From contig JBDTMC010000002.1 of assembly GCA_039934475.1 (NCBI GenBank), forward strand, positions 1 to 48,557: a stretch of 48,557 nucleotides of DNA. Direction: 5' to 3'. Shown here in pieces: positions 40,879 to 48,557 of this stretch. This DNA is from JBDTMC01 sp039934475 (GTDB lineage Bacteria; Acidobacteriota; Terriglobia; Bryobacterales; Bryobacteraceae). The translations under genes and the position numbers were made by a program. How positions within the stretch are numbered: the first letter of the stretch is position 1; each line of letters begins with the position of its first letter. The notes beneath the pieces are model-generated. The model worked only from the letters and a program-made list of their open reading frames with translations, did not search any database and had not been told where the DNA came from.

Positions 40879-41871
40879 CCCCACATCACGCAGGTACTTC
40901 GCCGATTCTTCGGGCGGTGTCGGATTAATATAAAACCCCGTTCCCCACTCGAAACCCGCCACCTTCGTCAACTTCGGAATCAACTCAATGTGCCAGTGAT
41001 AGTACGCGATCGCGCCCTCCTGCACCGGCCCACTGTGGATCATCATGTTGTAGGCAGGCTTCTCCAGCACTTTCTCCATCTTCCGCATCGTCGTCCGCAT
41101 CACCCAGCCCAGGTTTTGCAGCACGCTCGCATCCGCAGCTTCAAAGTGGGATTCATGACGTCGCGGCACAATCCATGTCTCGAAGGGAAAGCGCGGCGCA
41201 TACGGGGAAATGGCCAGGAAATGATCCGTCTCCAGTACAACCCGTTTGCCGGTCTCCAACTCCTGTTGCAGGATGTCGCAGTAGATACAGCGCTCTTTGT
41301 AGTCGTAGTATCGTTTCGCGCCGTCCAACTCCTCCTGCACACGCTTGGGCACCACAGGCAGGGCAATCAGTTGGGAATGGGTGTGCTCCAGGGAAGCGCC
41401 GGCCGCCTCGCCATGATTCTTAAACAACATCACGTATCGCAGACGCTTGTCCTTGCGAAGATCGATAATGCGATCGCGAAACGCCCAAAAAACGTCCGAA
41501 ATCTGCTTATCCGTCATCTCCGCCAGCGTCGCGAAATGGTCGACGGTCTCAATGATCACTTCATGCGCGCCGATCCCGTTCATGCGGTCGTATAAACCCT
41601 CGCCCTGTCGCTCCAGTTCCCCCTCCACCCGCAGGGCAGGGAACTTGTTCGGAATCACCCGCAGCCACCATCCTTGTTCGTTGGCTCTGCCGCTGTGACG
41701 ATACGAAAGCACTTCCGGCGGAGTCTTAAGTTCATTTCCGGGGCAAAACGGGCAGACTCTCCCCCCGGTGATCACAACCGGTTCCCGAGTGAAATCGCTA
41801 GGTCTCTTGGCGCGATCGGTGGAGATGATCACCCACCGGCCGGTAATTGGATCTTTACGTAGTTCTGGCAA
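40870..41871 (-). CDS. galT: galactose-1-phosphate uridylyltransferase
   Basis: A 333-residue GalT, moving UMP between UDP-glucose and galactose-1-phosphate in the Leloir pathway. Zn-type Cys pair C40 and C43 (CPFCPGNE), FKNHGEAAGASLEHTHSQLIA with the catalytic HxHxQ (H163, H165, Q167), and the C-terminal IAYYHWHIELIPKLTKVAGFE. The N-terminus (LRKDPITGRWVIISTDRA) is typical of the bacterial class-2-like length. galK and galE are not nearby. It faces the small gene at 40540 and follows yraN by 39 bp. Confidence 0.94.
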   Translation of the reverse strand: MPELRKDPITGRWVIISTDRAKRPSDFTREPVVITGGRVCPFCPGNELKTPPEVLSYRHSGRANEQGWWLRVIPNKFPALRVEGELERQGEGLYDRMNGIGAHEVIIETVDHFATLAEMTDKQISDVFWAFRDRIIDLRKDKRLRYVMLFKNHGEAAGASLEHTHSQLIALPVVPKRVQEELDGAKRYYDYKERCIYCDILQQELETGKRVVLETDHFLAISPYAPRFPFETWIVPRRHESHFEAADASVLQNLGWVMRTTMRKMEKVLEKPAYNMMIHSGPVQEGAIAYYHWHIELIPKLTKVAGFEWGTGFYINPTPPEESAKYLRDVGLL

Positions 41872-41910
41872 AACGGACGGGGTCCTTTATCGAGACTGCA
41901 AACGCGTATT

Positions 41911-42348
41911 CTATGTCATCGCAAGGCGGGTAGGGAAGGCGTCGCGAATCACTGTGATCTCCGGCCGCGGTCCGTCAACAATACTCACCACATCGAAGCG
42001 CACCATTTGCCAGTCCACGGCCGTCTTGGCGACGTAAGTGCGCGCTGCCTTGATCAACCGGCGTCTCTTGTCCCGATCCACAGCCCTGTCCGGCGTGCCA
42101 AACTCGTCGTCCCGGCGCGCCTTCACTTCCACAAACACCAACGTCCCGCCTTCCCACGCGATCAGGTCCACTTCCCCCGATCCAGTGTTGGTGCGGTAGT
42201 TCCTCGCCACCACCGTGTAGCCCAGGGAACGCAACCGGCGGTGCGCCAAATCCTCTCCCCGCCGTCCGAAAGCGTGGTTCGGATGCCACCGCCGCTTGCG
42301 CGCGGCATTGCGCACCTTGTCCAGCACGCCCCACACCACGTTCAGCAT
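41911..42348 (-). CDS. YraN/UPF0102-family nuclease-like protein
   Basis: A 145-residue protein of the YraN family (endonuclease-like fold, PD-(D/E)XK type). Family core: GRRGEDLAHRRLRSLGYTVV, then RTNTGSGEVDLIAWEGGTLVF, then VEVKARRDDEFGTPDRAVD; the E/D/ExK residues are all visible. The cellular role is not known. The ATG at 42346-42348 shares one base with the methyltransferase TAA, so the genes abut. Confidence 0.92.
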   Translation of the reverse strand: MLNVVWGVLDKVRNAARKRRWHPNHAFGRRGEDLAHRRLRSLGYTVVARNYRTNTGSGEVDLIAWEGGTLVFVEVKARRDDEFGTPDRAVDRDKRRRLIKAARTYVAKTAVDWQMVRFDVVSIVDGPRPEITVIRDAFPTRLAMT

Positions 42349-42890
42349 TACTTAAGTGCTTCGAACTCGAACGTCATCACCTTACCGCGAACCACGAAGC
42401 ACAGATAATGCTCCCAAAACTTGCGGAAGCGCGGCACATGGTTCACGAGAAGCCCGAATCCGAGATACCTCCATAGAGCAAGTAGCTTCACTCGCACTGA
42501 AATCTCTCGAAATCGAGCCCCACTGTAATAACCAAAGCCCGCGTTGTCCTCCCCAAAGTAGCGGAAAGAGTAACTGTTCAGGTGCCACTTGTGTGTCGGA
42601 TCGCAGAAACTACTGAAGTCCGTGTAGTGCGGCGTCTCCAGCACCACGCGCCCGCCGCTCCGCAGCAGCCGGTGAAACTCCTCCATCGTCCCGATGACAT
42701 CGGAAACGTGCTCAATCACATGTATGGCCCGCACCTCGTCGAAAACACCGTCACGGAAGGGGTAGGGGAACCGGTCCAATTCGACGATGACATCCGCCTT
42801 CGTGCGCGGATTGCGATCGATTCCCACCGCTCCGGGAAATTTATTGACGCCACACCCAACGTCCAAAACACGCCCTGGCATTGGTTGCAA
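42348..42890 (-). CDS. class I SAM-dependent methyltransferase
   Basis: A 180-residue methyltransferase. VLDVGCGVNKFPGAVGIDR is the SAM-binding motif I, AIHVIEHVSDVIGTMEEF motif II and LLRSGGRVVLETPHYTDF motif III. PTHKWHLNSYSFRYFGEDN follows. A TTG at 42888-42890 directly after the M20 stop is taken as start; the ATG at 42879-42881 is also plausible, since AAGGG lies 4 or 12 nt before them. The substrate is unknown; the type is common for glycan or lipid methylation. Confidence 0.85.
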   Translation of the reverse strand: MQPMPGRVLDVGCGVNKFPGAVGIDRNPRTKADVIVELDRFPYPFRDGVFDEVRAIHVIEHVSDVIGTMEEFHRLLRSGGRVVLETPHYTDFSSFCDPTHKWHLNSYSFRYFGEDNAGFGYYSGARFREISVRVKLLALWRYLGFGLLVNHVPRFRKFWEHYLCFVVRGKVMTFEFEALK

Positions 42891-44264
42891 TCAGCCCTTA
42901 CCGTACTCTTCCAGGAAATGCGCGACGGTCATTATACCGAGGTAATAGTTCTCCAGCTTGTACTTCTCGTTCGGCGAATGCAGGCCGTCATCCGGCAAGC
43001 CAAAGCCCATCAGAATCGTCGGAATGCCCAGGTTCTTAGCGAAGTCGCCGACAATCGGAATCGACCCGCCGCTGCGAATGAACACTGTCGCCTGTCCCAT
43101 CACATCCTCAAACGCCTGCGCCGCCACGGCGATGCCCGGATGATCCGGATTCACCACCAATCCCGGACCCGCGCTCAACACGGTCACCTTCGTTTGGATC
43201 CCCTTCGGCGTGTTCGCCGCCACCCACGCTTGGAATGATGCCACCACCTTGTCCGGATCCTGATCCGGTACCAGCCGGATGCTCACCTTCGCCGTCGCTT
43301 TAGCCGGAATCACCGTCTTCGCGCCCGCGCCAGTGAAGCCGCCGCCGATGCCATGCACTTCCAGCGTCGGCCGCGACCACACTCTCTCCAGCACCATACG
43401 GCCCGGCTCACCGGTCAACTGCGTCGCACCCACTTCCTTCTTCAGGAAATCGGTTTCGTTGAACGGCAGGCTCTTCCAACTCGCAATCTCCGCCGCCGCC
43501 GGCTCCAGAACGTCGTCGTAAATGCCCGGGATTTGAATGCGACCGTCGGCATCCTTCGCCTTCGCCAGCAGTTCGATCAAGCCATAGACCGCATTCGGTG
43601 CAGCGCCGCCGTAGAGACCCGAATGCAGGTCGCGCGCCGGCCCAATCGCTTCTACCTCCATGTACACCAGGCCTCTCAGCCCGATACACAGCGTGGGCAT
43701 CCCAGGCGCGTACAACGCCGTATCCGAGACCAGCGCGACGTCCGCTTTCAGCTTCTGCTTGTTCTCCACAACATACTTCGCCACCGCCGCGCCGCCAACT
43801 TCTTCCTCGCCCTCAATCAGGAACTTCAGATTGATGGGGAGCGTGCCGTTCACCGTCTTCAGCGCCTCCACGGCCTTGATGTGCATGTACATCTGGCCCT
43901 TGTCATCAACCGCGCCGCGAGCATAAATATTGCCATCGCGCAGTGTCGGCTCAAACGGCGGGCTCACCCACAGCTCCAGCGGATCCGCCGGCTGCACATC
44001 GTAATGCCCGTAGCACAACACCGTCGGTTTGCCCGGCGCGTGAAGCCAATCGGCGTATACCAGCGGATGCCCCGCGGTCTCAATAATCTCGACGTTTTCC
44101 AGGCCGGCCGTTTTCAACGAGTCGGCGACAAACTGAGCCGCGCGCCGCACGTCTTCCTTATGCTCTGGAGCGGTGCTGATACTGGGAATCCGAATGAAAT
44201 CTTTCAGTTCTTCAAGCAGGCGTGTTTCGTTTGCACGGACAAAGGCGTCGGTAGCTTGCGACAT
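42891..44264 (-). CDS. M20-family dipeptidase/peptidase
   Basis: A 457-residue zinc peptidase of the M20 family, dipeptidase type. Metal and catalytic residues: GHYDVQPAD with H87 and D89, GAVDDKGQ with D120 in the bridging loop, the GEEEVGG loop with catalytic Glu near residue 153, and the final His of GLHSPNEKY. AIGPARDLHSGLYGGAAPNA is the dimerisation-domain loop. The ATG at 44262-44264 has AAGGAG 8 nt upstream; the upstream open frame to 44342 is not family-like. It is one candidate for hydrolysing N-succinylamino acids made by the racemase unit at 11985-15470, but the distance makes that uncertain. Confidence 0.9.
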   Translation of the reverse strand: MSQATDAFVRANETRLLEELKDFIRIPSISTAPEHKEDVRRAAQFVADSLKTAGLENVEIIETAGHPLVYADWLHAPGKPTVLCYGHYDVQPADPLELWVSPPFEPTLRDGNIYARGAVDDKGQMYMHIKAVEALKTVNGTLPINLKFLIEGEEEVGGAAVAKYVVENKQKLKADVALVSDTALYAPGMPTLCIGLRGLVYMEVEAIGPARDLHSGLYGGAAPNAVYGLIELLAKAKDADGRIQIPGIYDDVLEPAAAEIASWKSLPFNETDFLKKEVGATQLTGEPGRMVLERVWSRPTLEVHGIGGGFTGAGAKTVIPAKATAKVSIRLVPDQDPDKVVASFQAWVAANTPKGIQTKVTVLSAGPGLVVNPDHPGIAVAAQAFEDVMGQATVFIRSGGSIPIVGDFAKNLGIPTILMGFGLPDDGLHSPNEKYKLENYYLGIMTVAHFLEEYGKG

Positions 44265-44292
44265 AGGAGTGCTCCTTATAAAAGCACTTCCA

Positions 44293-45561
44293 TTATAGTG
44301 TTCGCCGCACTTCGCCAAAGTATGTCGACACGTCTGGTCCAAACTGGTAATGGTCAGCCGGAAGTGGCATTCCGGCCGCGATCAAAGCGCGCGCGCAGCC
44401 CACCCAGTCGCCGCCTTCCTCGGGCCTTTCCCTCGATCCAAAGCTGAGCGTCCCCACCACATTGTCGTTGTAGCCATGACGCTCTTCCCACCGCGCGCCA
44501 TGCGCCAGCAGAAAGGCAGTCATCTCGGGATCGCCGCGAAATACTGCGAAGTTCAGTGCCGTGGCGTTCCAATCGCCGCCACGCATCGCCACCGGCCATC
44601 CCGATAGGACCATCGCCTTCACCGCCGCCGCGTTGCCCGACTGAGCCATCTCCGGCAGCATCGTGAGCTGGTCATGGGAGAGTCCGTTCGCCGACCCTGG
44701 CGCACCCGCTATTCCCCGTGCACACGAAGCGAGTAACTGCTCCGATTCGGAAAGCGTTTCCTCTGCGCCGCGCGCGGCCAGTTCGTCCGCCACCTCCGGC
44801 ATTCCGTAGCGAAGAGCCATCCGGTACGCAGTCATTCCTTGGTTGGTCGCCGCCTTGGGGTCTGCCCCAGCGTCCAGCAGGATACGGATTACCTCCGCCG
44901 AGCGTCCCCGGCGGATGGCGTGATGCAAGGGACGATTCAGGTAACTGGAAGACTCGTTCGCGTCACCGCCATGCGCCAGCAGCATCCTCAACCGATCGGG
45001 TTTCTCATCGTCCAAAACGTGGAACAGCGAATTCGTCCCCGTAACTTTCGCGCCGGCTGCCAGCAGAAGTTCCGTACAGGTTGGATCGGCGGTCTCCAGC
45101 GAGTGGTACAGTGACTCGTTGTCATTGGGATTGGCGCCCGCCGCCAGCAGCAGCTTCGTCAATTCGAAGTCGTGATTCTTCCCCGCCGCGCCGTACAAAG
45201 CGCTCAATGGATTATTGGGGAATGCCGGGTCATCCCAGGTCTGGTTCGGATCGGCCCCACTCTCCAAAAGCAACGCAGCGCAGCGTCGCAGTGGCTCGGC
45301 GTAGCGCGGCAGGGAAAGCAGCCCGTTGAACGTTACCAGCGTCAGCGGCGTCATCCCGTTCAGCGAGTTCGGCTCATTCACCCAAGCTGCATTCGCTTCC
45401 AACGCCTTTGCAATGCGCCCCTCGTCGCCCGGCACGCAAGCCAGCCATGCGTCGCCCGCCGTCAGTTCCGGATGCGCATCCAGCAAAGCGGCTGCTTCAG
45501 ACGGCCGGGGCGACCGGTGTCCCCCGCCATAAACCAGCTCCATCAACGCGAGTAAACTCAT
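44293..45561 (-). CDS. ankyrin-repeat protein
   Basis: A 422-residue protein with many ankyrin repeats. Repeat consensus is clear in CAALLLESGADPNQTWDDP, LTKLLLAAGANPNDNES, LTELLLAAGAKVTGTNS-like CTELLLAAGAKVT, RPLHHAIRRGRSAEVIRILL and DAGADPKAATNQGMTAYRMA. A second cluster starts at AAAVKAMVLSGWPVAMRG. There is no signal peptide or membrane segment. The ATG overlaps the ROK stop (ATGA). Partners are unknown; ankyrin proteins mediate protein-protein binding. Confidence 0.88.
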   Translation of the reverse strand: MSLLALMELVYGGGHRSPRPSEAAALLDAHPELTAGDAWLACVPGDEGRIAKALEANAAWVNEPNSLNGMTPLTLVTFNGLLSLPRYAEPLRRCAALLLESGADPNQTWDDPAFPNNPLSALYGAAGKNHDFELTKLLLAAGANPNDNESLYHSLETADPTCTELLLAAGAKVTGTNSLFHVLDDEKPDRLRMLLAHGGDANESSSYLNRPLHHAIRRGRSAEVIRILLDAGADPKAATNQGMTAYRMALRYGMPEVADELAARGAEETLSESEQLLASCARGIAGAPGSANGLSHDQLTMLPEMAQSGNAAAVKAMVLSGWPVAMRGGDWNATALNFAVFRGDPEMTAFLLAHGARWEERHGYNDNVVGTLSFGSRERPEEGGDWVGCARALIAAGMPLPADHYQFGPDVSTYFGEVRRTL

Positions 45562-46673
45562 ACCCGACTCCTTATCTGAAGGCTCGCCAGTGCGAAGGCA
45601 TACGCGCCGATCCCAACAGCTTCGCTCGTGCCCAGGCGCGAGATCCCGACGCCCGTCCGCTGCAACCCATCGAATCGGATCGACCGCCTGCCGCCCGGCA
45701 CTCCCAGCTCTCTCTGCTCGCCCTTCAAGAAAGCGTCCAGCTGCGCCGGTTCCTCCAAATTGAAGGCCATCGGAATGAGTCGCCGGAATTGCTCACCGTT
45801 GGGAGCCGTATAACAACTGTTCATCTCGCTTACAATCGCAGGAAGGAATCGCCGGTGCGCCGCTGCAATCCCCCCGCCAATCACCACTAACCCATCTACA
45901 AGAGTGAGAGCCTGCGCAATGGCATCGCCCGCTGCTTCCCCCATCCGCCGGAAGGCCTCCCGCGCTGATGCTTCATCGCCCGGCTCCCTGCCTTCGGCAA
46001 TTTCATAGATCACCTTAGGTTCGGGTGCCTCGGCTTCGTCAATGCCTGCTCCCTCCGCATATACCCTGCGGACGGCGCGAATCGAAGCGCCTTCCTCGGC
46101 ATTGATCGCATCGCTCCACTTATTCCGCAGCAGCCACAACTCCCCGCCCACTGAGTTGTCCCCGCGGAATAACTCGCCGTTCCTCACAATCCCGCCGCCG
46201 AGTCCGGTGCCCAAGGTCACCCCAAGCAGATTCTGGAAGCGTTTCGGGCTGCCGGCCGCCGCCAGCATCCCGTTCACGTACGGCAGAAATCCCGCAACAG
46301 CTTCGCCGTAGGTGAACAAGTCACCGTCGTTGTTGATGCACACGGGCAGTGAAAACTCATCTTCCAGAAAGGCCCGCAGCGCCACATCGCGATAGGCCGG
46401 CAGATTGCGCGGGGCCGCGATCACGCCCGCAAAATAGTCCGCTGGTCCAGGAAACGCGAAGCTGATTGCCACCGGTGCCATGCTCAACGCCGCACGCACG
46501 CGGTGGAATCCTGCCATCATGTTCGCCAGCGATTTCGCCAGGTCATCGCCGCAGGAGGGCAGGGCAAAGCTCGCCATCACAGGCTGGTTAGCCTGCATGG
46601 CCGAGAAGACAAAATTCGTGCCCCCGGCGTCAAGCGTCATCACAATACGCGAATCGCCGGCGTAGTTACTCAC
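45558..46673 (-). CDS. ROK-family kinase/transcription-factor-like protein without zinc motif
   Basis: A 371-residue ROK-fold protein. ATP-binding TLDAGGTNFVFS near 13-24 and GVTLGTGLGGGIVRNGELF (phosphate-2 region) are clear, and LVVIGGGIAAAH marks the adenosine loop. GDNSVGGELWLLRNKW stands where other ROK proteins have GHxxxxx...CxCGxxGCxE; no Cys cluster is present here, so the zinc-binding motif is lost or absent. No HTH domain is seen at the N-terminus, so it is a kinase-type ROK rather than a repressor. The GTG at 46671-46673 overlaps the hpt stop (GTGA). Substrate: unknown sugar or amino sugar. Confidence 0.85.
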   Translation of the reverse strand: MSNYAGDSRIVMTLDAGGTNFVFSAMQANQPVMASFALPSCGDDLAKSLANMMAGFHRVRAALSMAPVAISFAFPGPADYFAGVIAAPRNLPAYRDVALRAFLEDEFSLPVCINNDGDLFTYGEAVAGFLPYVNGMLAAAGSPKRFQNLLGVTLGTGLGGGIVRNGELFRGDNSVGGELWLLRNKWSDAINAEEGASIRAVRRVYAEGAGIDEAEAPEPKVIYEIAEGREPGDEASAREAFRRMGEAAGDAIAQALTLVDGLVVIGGGIAAAHRRFLPAIVSEMNSCYTAPNGEQFRRLIPMAFNLEEPAQLDAFLKGEQRELGVPGGRRSIRFDGLQRTGVGISRLGTSEAVGIGAYAFALASLQIRSRV

Positions 46674-47209
46674 TTGTCCCGTTTCATCACCGCCACATAC
46701 TGCAAGTTCCGGTAAAGCTGCTTGTAATCCAAGCCAAACCCGATCACAAACCGGTCCGGAATTTCGAAGCACCGGAAGTCCACCGGGATCTGCACAATCC
46801 GTCGCGACGTCCGGTCCAGCAGCGTACACAACGCCAGCGAATTTGGCCCGCGCCCCGCCAGCGTCTGCAGCAGATAACGCGCCGTGAAACCTGTATCGAC
46901 AATGTCCTCCACCAGCAGGACGTCTTCCCCCTCAATCGTCTCGTCCAGGTCCTTGGCGATCCGCACCACTCCCGGCGCGCCCTTTTGATTGGAAAAACTT
47001 GAGATCGCCAGAAAGTCCACTTTTACTGGCAATTCCAACTCCCGCGCCAGCGCCGTTAAAAAGAAGACCGACCCCTTCAGCACGCCAATCAACTTCAGTT
47101 CGCGCCCCCGGTACCGCTCCCCAATCTCCGCCGCCACCTCGCGAATCCGCTGGCGCACCTGTTCCTCGCTAAACAGGATTCGCTCAATTTCCGGTTGTGT
47201 GCCGCTCAT
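46670..47209 (-). CDS. hpt: hypoxanthine phosphoribosyltransferase
   Basis: A 179-residue purine phosphoribosyltransferase for hypoxanthine/guanine salvage. The PRPP signature VLLVEDIVDTGFT is at 97-109 (E101, D102, D105). GVLKGSVFFLTALARELELP (42-61), with the flexible-loop region SFSNQKGAPG and the DRFVIGFGLDY segment near the C-terminus complete the fold. The ATG overlaps the stop of the kinase-like/nuclease fusion (ATGA), and its TGA overlaps the ROK GTG. Confidence 0.94.
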   Translation of the reverse strand: MSGTQPEIERILFSEEQVRQRIREVAAEIGERYRGRELKLIGVLKGSVFFLTALARELELPVKVDFLAISSFSNQKGAPGVVRIAKDLDETIEGEDVLLVEDIVDTGFTARYLLQTLAGRGPNSLALCTLLDRTSRRIVQIPVDFRCFEIPDRFVIGFGLDYKQLYRNLQYVAVMKRDK

Positions 47210-48159
47210 ACCTTAGCAGCCGGCGCCGTGAGGCCGTACTTGAAAATCAGGTTCTGAAAATCCTTCTCATAGAAAACCTGTATGTTGATCTGAGGGTAAA
47301 TCGTGCGCAACAGTTTCACCTTGCGATTCTTCTTCGTCACCAGAGACTGTTTCATGGTTGTAAGTTCTACATATAGATCGAACTCGCTCAGGTAGAAGTC
47401 GGGAGTGAAGCTCTCCAGCACCTTCCCGTCCTTGTCCCACTGGATCGGGAAACTCTTCGGCTCGTATTCCCAGGCAATTCGATAGAAGTCGAGAAGGTTG
47501 GCGAAAATCTGCTCGCTCGGGTGGACAAAGGTTTGTCGCTTCAACCGCGCCCGTCCCACCGGATGCAGACCGTGGCGGGCGAGATGCAGCCTCGTTTGGA
47601 ATTGAACTTCCGCTTCCGCCGCTGCTGACAGCAACCCATTCTCCGGCAGGCCTCGCTGCACCGCAGCCGCCTCCACCAGCGCTGCCATCTGCTCGCTATC
47701 GAATTGCTCCGCGGTCAACGTGAGGTCAAACTGATCCGCGCTCACCGTCGCGCGTCCCGCCCGCGCCTTTCGCATCGCCCGCGTCTGCTTCTCCATCTCG
47801 CGCAGCACTTGTTTGGCGGCCGGCCGCTCCAGGCGGCGCTCCAGCATCAGCAGTCCAATCCGGTTCGATTCCGGTGCCACCACGTGCACACGCAGTGTGC
47901 CCTGGAAGCGCCGGAAATACGGGGCGACGCCATCCACCGCAACCACCAGGTGATCCTCAGTCGCCACCTGTGCCAATATCCCAGCCGCCGCGCTGGCGAA
48001 GCACTTGTCCGGGATGGCCGTCCCCTCCCCGTACTCCTCTTCCAAAAGCGCAGTCAACCGTGCCGCCGTCAGCAACTGGAACCCGAGCCGTTGCGCTGCC
48101 AGGCGTGCCACCTCGTCGTACCGGCATCCTGGTTCGCCCGAAACAGTAATTAGCGCCAT
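47206..48159 (-). CDS. cytidylate-kinase-like domain fused to PD-(D/E)XK nuclease-like domain
   Basis: A 317-residue two-domain protein. N-terminal ~200 residues: a cytidylate-kinase-like fold with a degenerate P-loop (SGEPGCRYDEVARLAAQRLG, 7-26) that lacks the GKS/T lysine; related cytidylate-kinase-like proteins are known. C-terminal ~110 residues: SEQIFANLLDFYRIAWEYEP (E216), LESFTPDFYLSEFDLYVELT (D254, E265-x-T267) and TMKQSLVTKKNRKVKLLRTI, a pattern of restriction-endonuclease-like folds. The first helix Glu, the Asp and the Glu are spaced as in PD-(D/E)XK proteins, with T in place of the usual K. The ATG at 48157-48159 starts exactly at the kinase-like fold; a longer frame to 48258 is not family-like. 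Function unknown; the tight coupling to hpt hints at a nucleotide link. Confidence 0.75.
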   Translation of the reverse strand: MALITVSGEPGCRYDEVARLAAQRLGFQLLTAARLTALLEEEYGEGTAIPDKCFASAAAGILAQVATEDHLVVAVDGVAPYFRRFQGTLRVHVVAPESNRIGLLMLERRLERPAAKQVLREMEKQTRAMRKARAGRATVSADQFDLTLTAEQFDSEQMAALVEAAAVQRGLPENGLLSAAAEAEVQFQTRLHLARHGLHPVGRARLKRQTFVHPSEQIFANLLDFYRIAWEYEPKSFPIQWDKDGKVLESFTPDFYLSEFDLYVELTTMKQSLVTKKNRKVKLLRTIYPQINIQVFYEKDFQNLIFKYGLTAPAAKV

Positions 48160-48557
48160 TCGTAGCCAAGGCCAGAGGCCTACTGCCCATAATATCCTTA
48201 GTAACGCCCCAGAAATTCTCCCACACTGGCAAACTGCGCCTTCGCCGTCGCGGCGCACACCTGAATCACTTCCATCGCCTGCGCCAGATTCCGCCTGGCG
48301 CAGCAGCAGGTCGTCCTCCGGCTCGCCTGCCTTCGCGCTGCGCTAATCGAGATCCAGAATAGCAAAACAGAGTAAACGGTCTGATAGACTAAAGAGCTGC
48401 AAGCCATTGGCGTAAGTGACCCATCTCGAAAAATGCGGACTGGCATAATTTTCCTCTCCCCGTAGGCTACTGAAGCCAAGTAACTGCTCTCGGAGGAAAT
48501 TTGTGCCTGTTTGAATGTATAGGGGCGGAGATGAGAAAAGGTTCTCCTGAAGGGTAT
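48160..48557. other. right-end stretch, no firm gene
   Basis: About 400 bp upstream of the kinase-like gene. A minus frame (48198-48479, 93 residues) ends with QAMEVIQVCAATAKAQFASV and resembles a real C-terminal tail, but its N-terminal part is not protein-like. At the far end a plus-strand ATG at 48530 (MRKGSPEGY) runs off the window, with GGCGGAG directly before it; too short to judge. Promoters for the minus unit should lie here. Confidence 0.4.

Noticed and set aside
43353..44447. 364-residue plus-strand frame
   Set aside because: Antisense shadow of the M20 peptidase.
48198..48479. 93-residue minus-strand frame at the right end
   Set aside because: Ends plausibly, but the first half is not protein-like and no binding site or family match is visible; kept only as a remark.
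1..48557. tRNA, rRNA, CRISPR and attachment sites
   Set aside because: No T-arm-like GGTTCGAATCC with matching stems, no regularly spaced repeats and no tRNA-end duplications were found by eye; a covariance search was not possible.

Overview
The window looks like chromosome of a soil Acidobacteriota, most likely of the Solibacter/Bryobacter group. This is inferred from the high GC content, the large Oar-type TonB receptor with an N-terminal carboxypeptidase-regulatory domain, the many twin-arginine-exported enzymes (Gfo/Idh/MocA, enolase-superfamily, phospholipase C), a DUF6807 protein, a GH44 glycosidase, and long runs of genes joined by 4-bp ATGA/GTGA/TTGA overlaps. I recognise no rRNA, tRNA or CRISPR array.

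Layout. 1-3.6 kb (minus): a cheY-cheX-cheW cluster runs into a phosphotriesterase homologue that carries a single in-frame amber codon, then into a secreted GH44 glycosidase cut by the window edge. 3.6-7.4 kb: a tartrate/D-malate dehydrogenase, a divergent SDR, a small repeat protein, a secreted heavy-metal-binding-domain protein and a small membrane protein. 7.4-10.8 kb (minus): a housekeeping run xseB-ispA-tlyA-nadK, preceded by a YdcF-like gene. 10.8-16.3 kb (minus): a damaged conserved gene, then mazG-GNAT-acylamino acid racemase-EamA exporter-SDR, most of it overlapping. 16.3-24 kb: a lower-GC oxidoreductase, an SRPBCC protein, an apparently exported HisC-like aminotransferase, and the minus-strand unit enolase-superfamily enzyme / DUF6807 / M50 protease / Gfo-Idh-MocA, which looks like sugar-acid or polysaccharide catabolism. 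24-28.5 kb: the TonB receptor and a secreted protein of unknown function. 28.8-37.3 kb (plus): DJ-1/PfpI, Tat phospholipase C, a duplicated secreted domain protein, a bPH protein, then SDR / sugar-binding lipoprotein / POT transporter / Ldh-type dehydrogenase.

37.3-40.5 kb is the accessory patch: a TIR-domain gene overlapping a KGGVGR-type ParA/MinD-like ATPase, followed at once by the 3' half of a conserved resident gene whose 5' half is missing, then an IS21 istB remnant. It reads as a mobile two-gene defence or signalling cassette landed in a scarred locus, and is the best candidate here for an undescribed system. The window ends (minus) with galT, yraN, a methyltransferase and an M20 peptidase, then a four-gene coupled unit: cytidylate-kinase-like/PD-(D/E)XK fusion, hpt, an ROK protein without the usual zinc motif, and an ankyrin-repeat protein.

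All calls come from reading translations by eye; family names rest on motifs, not on searches.
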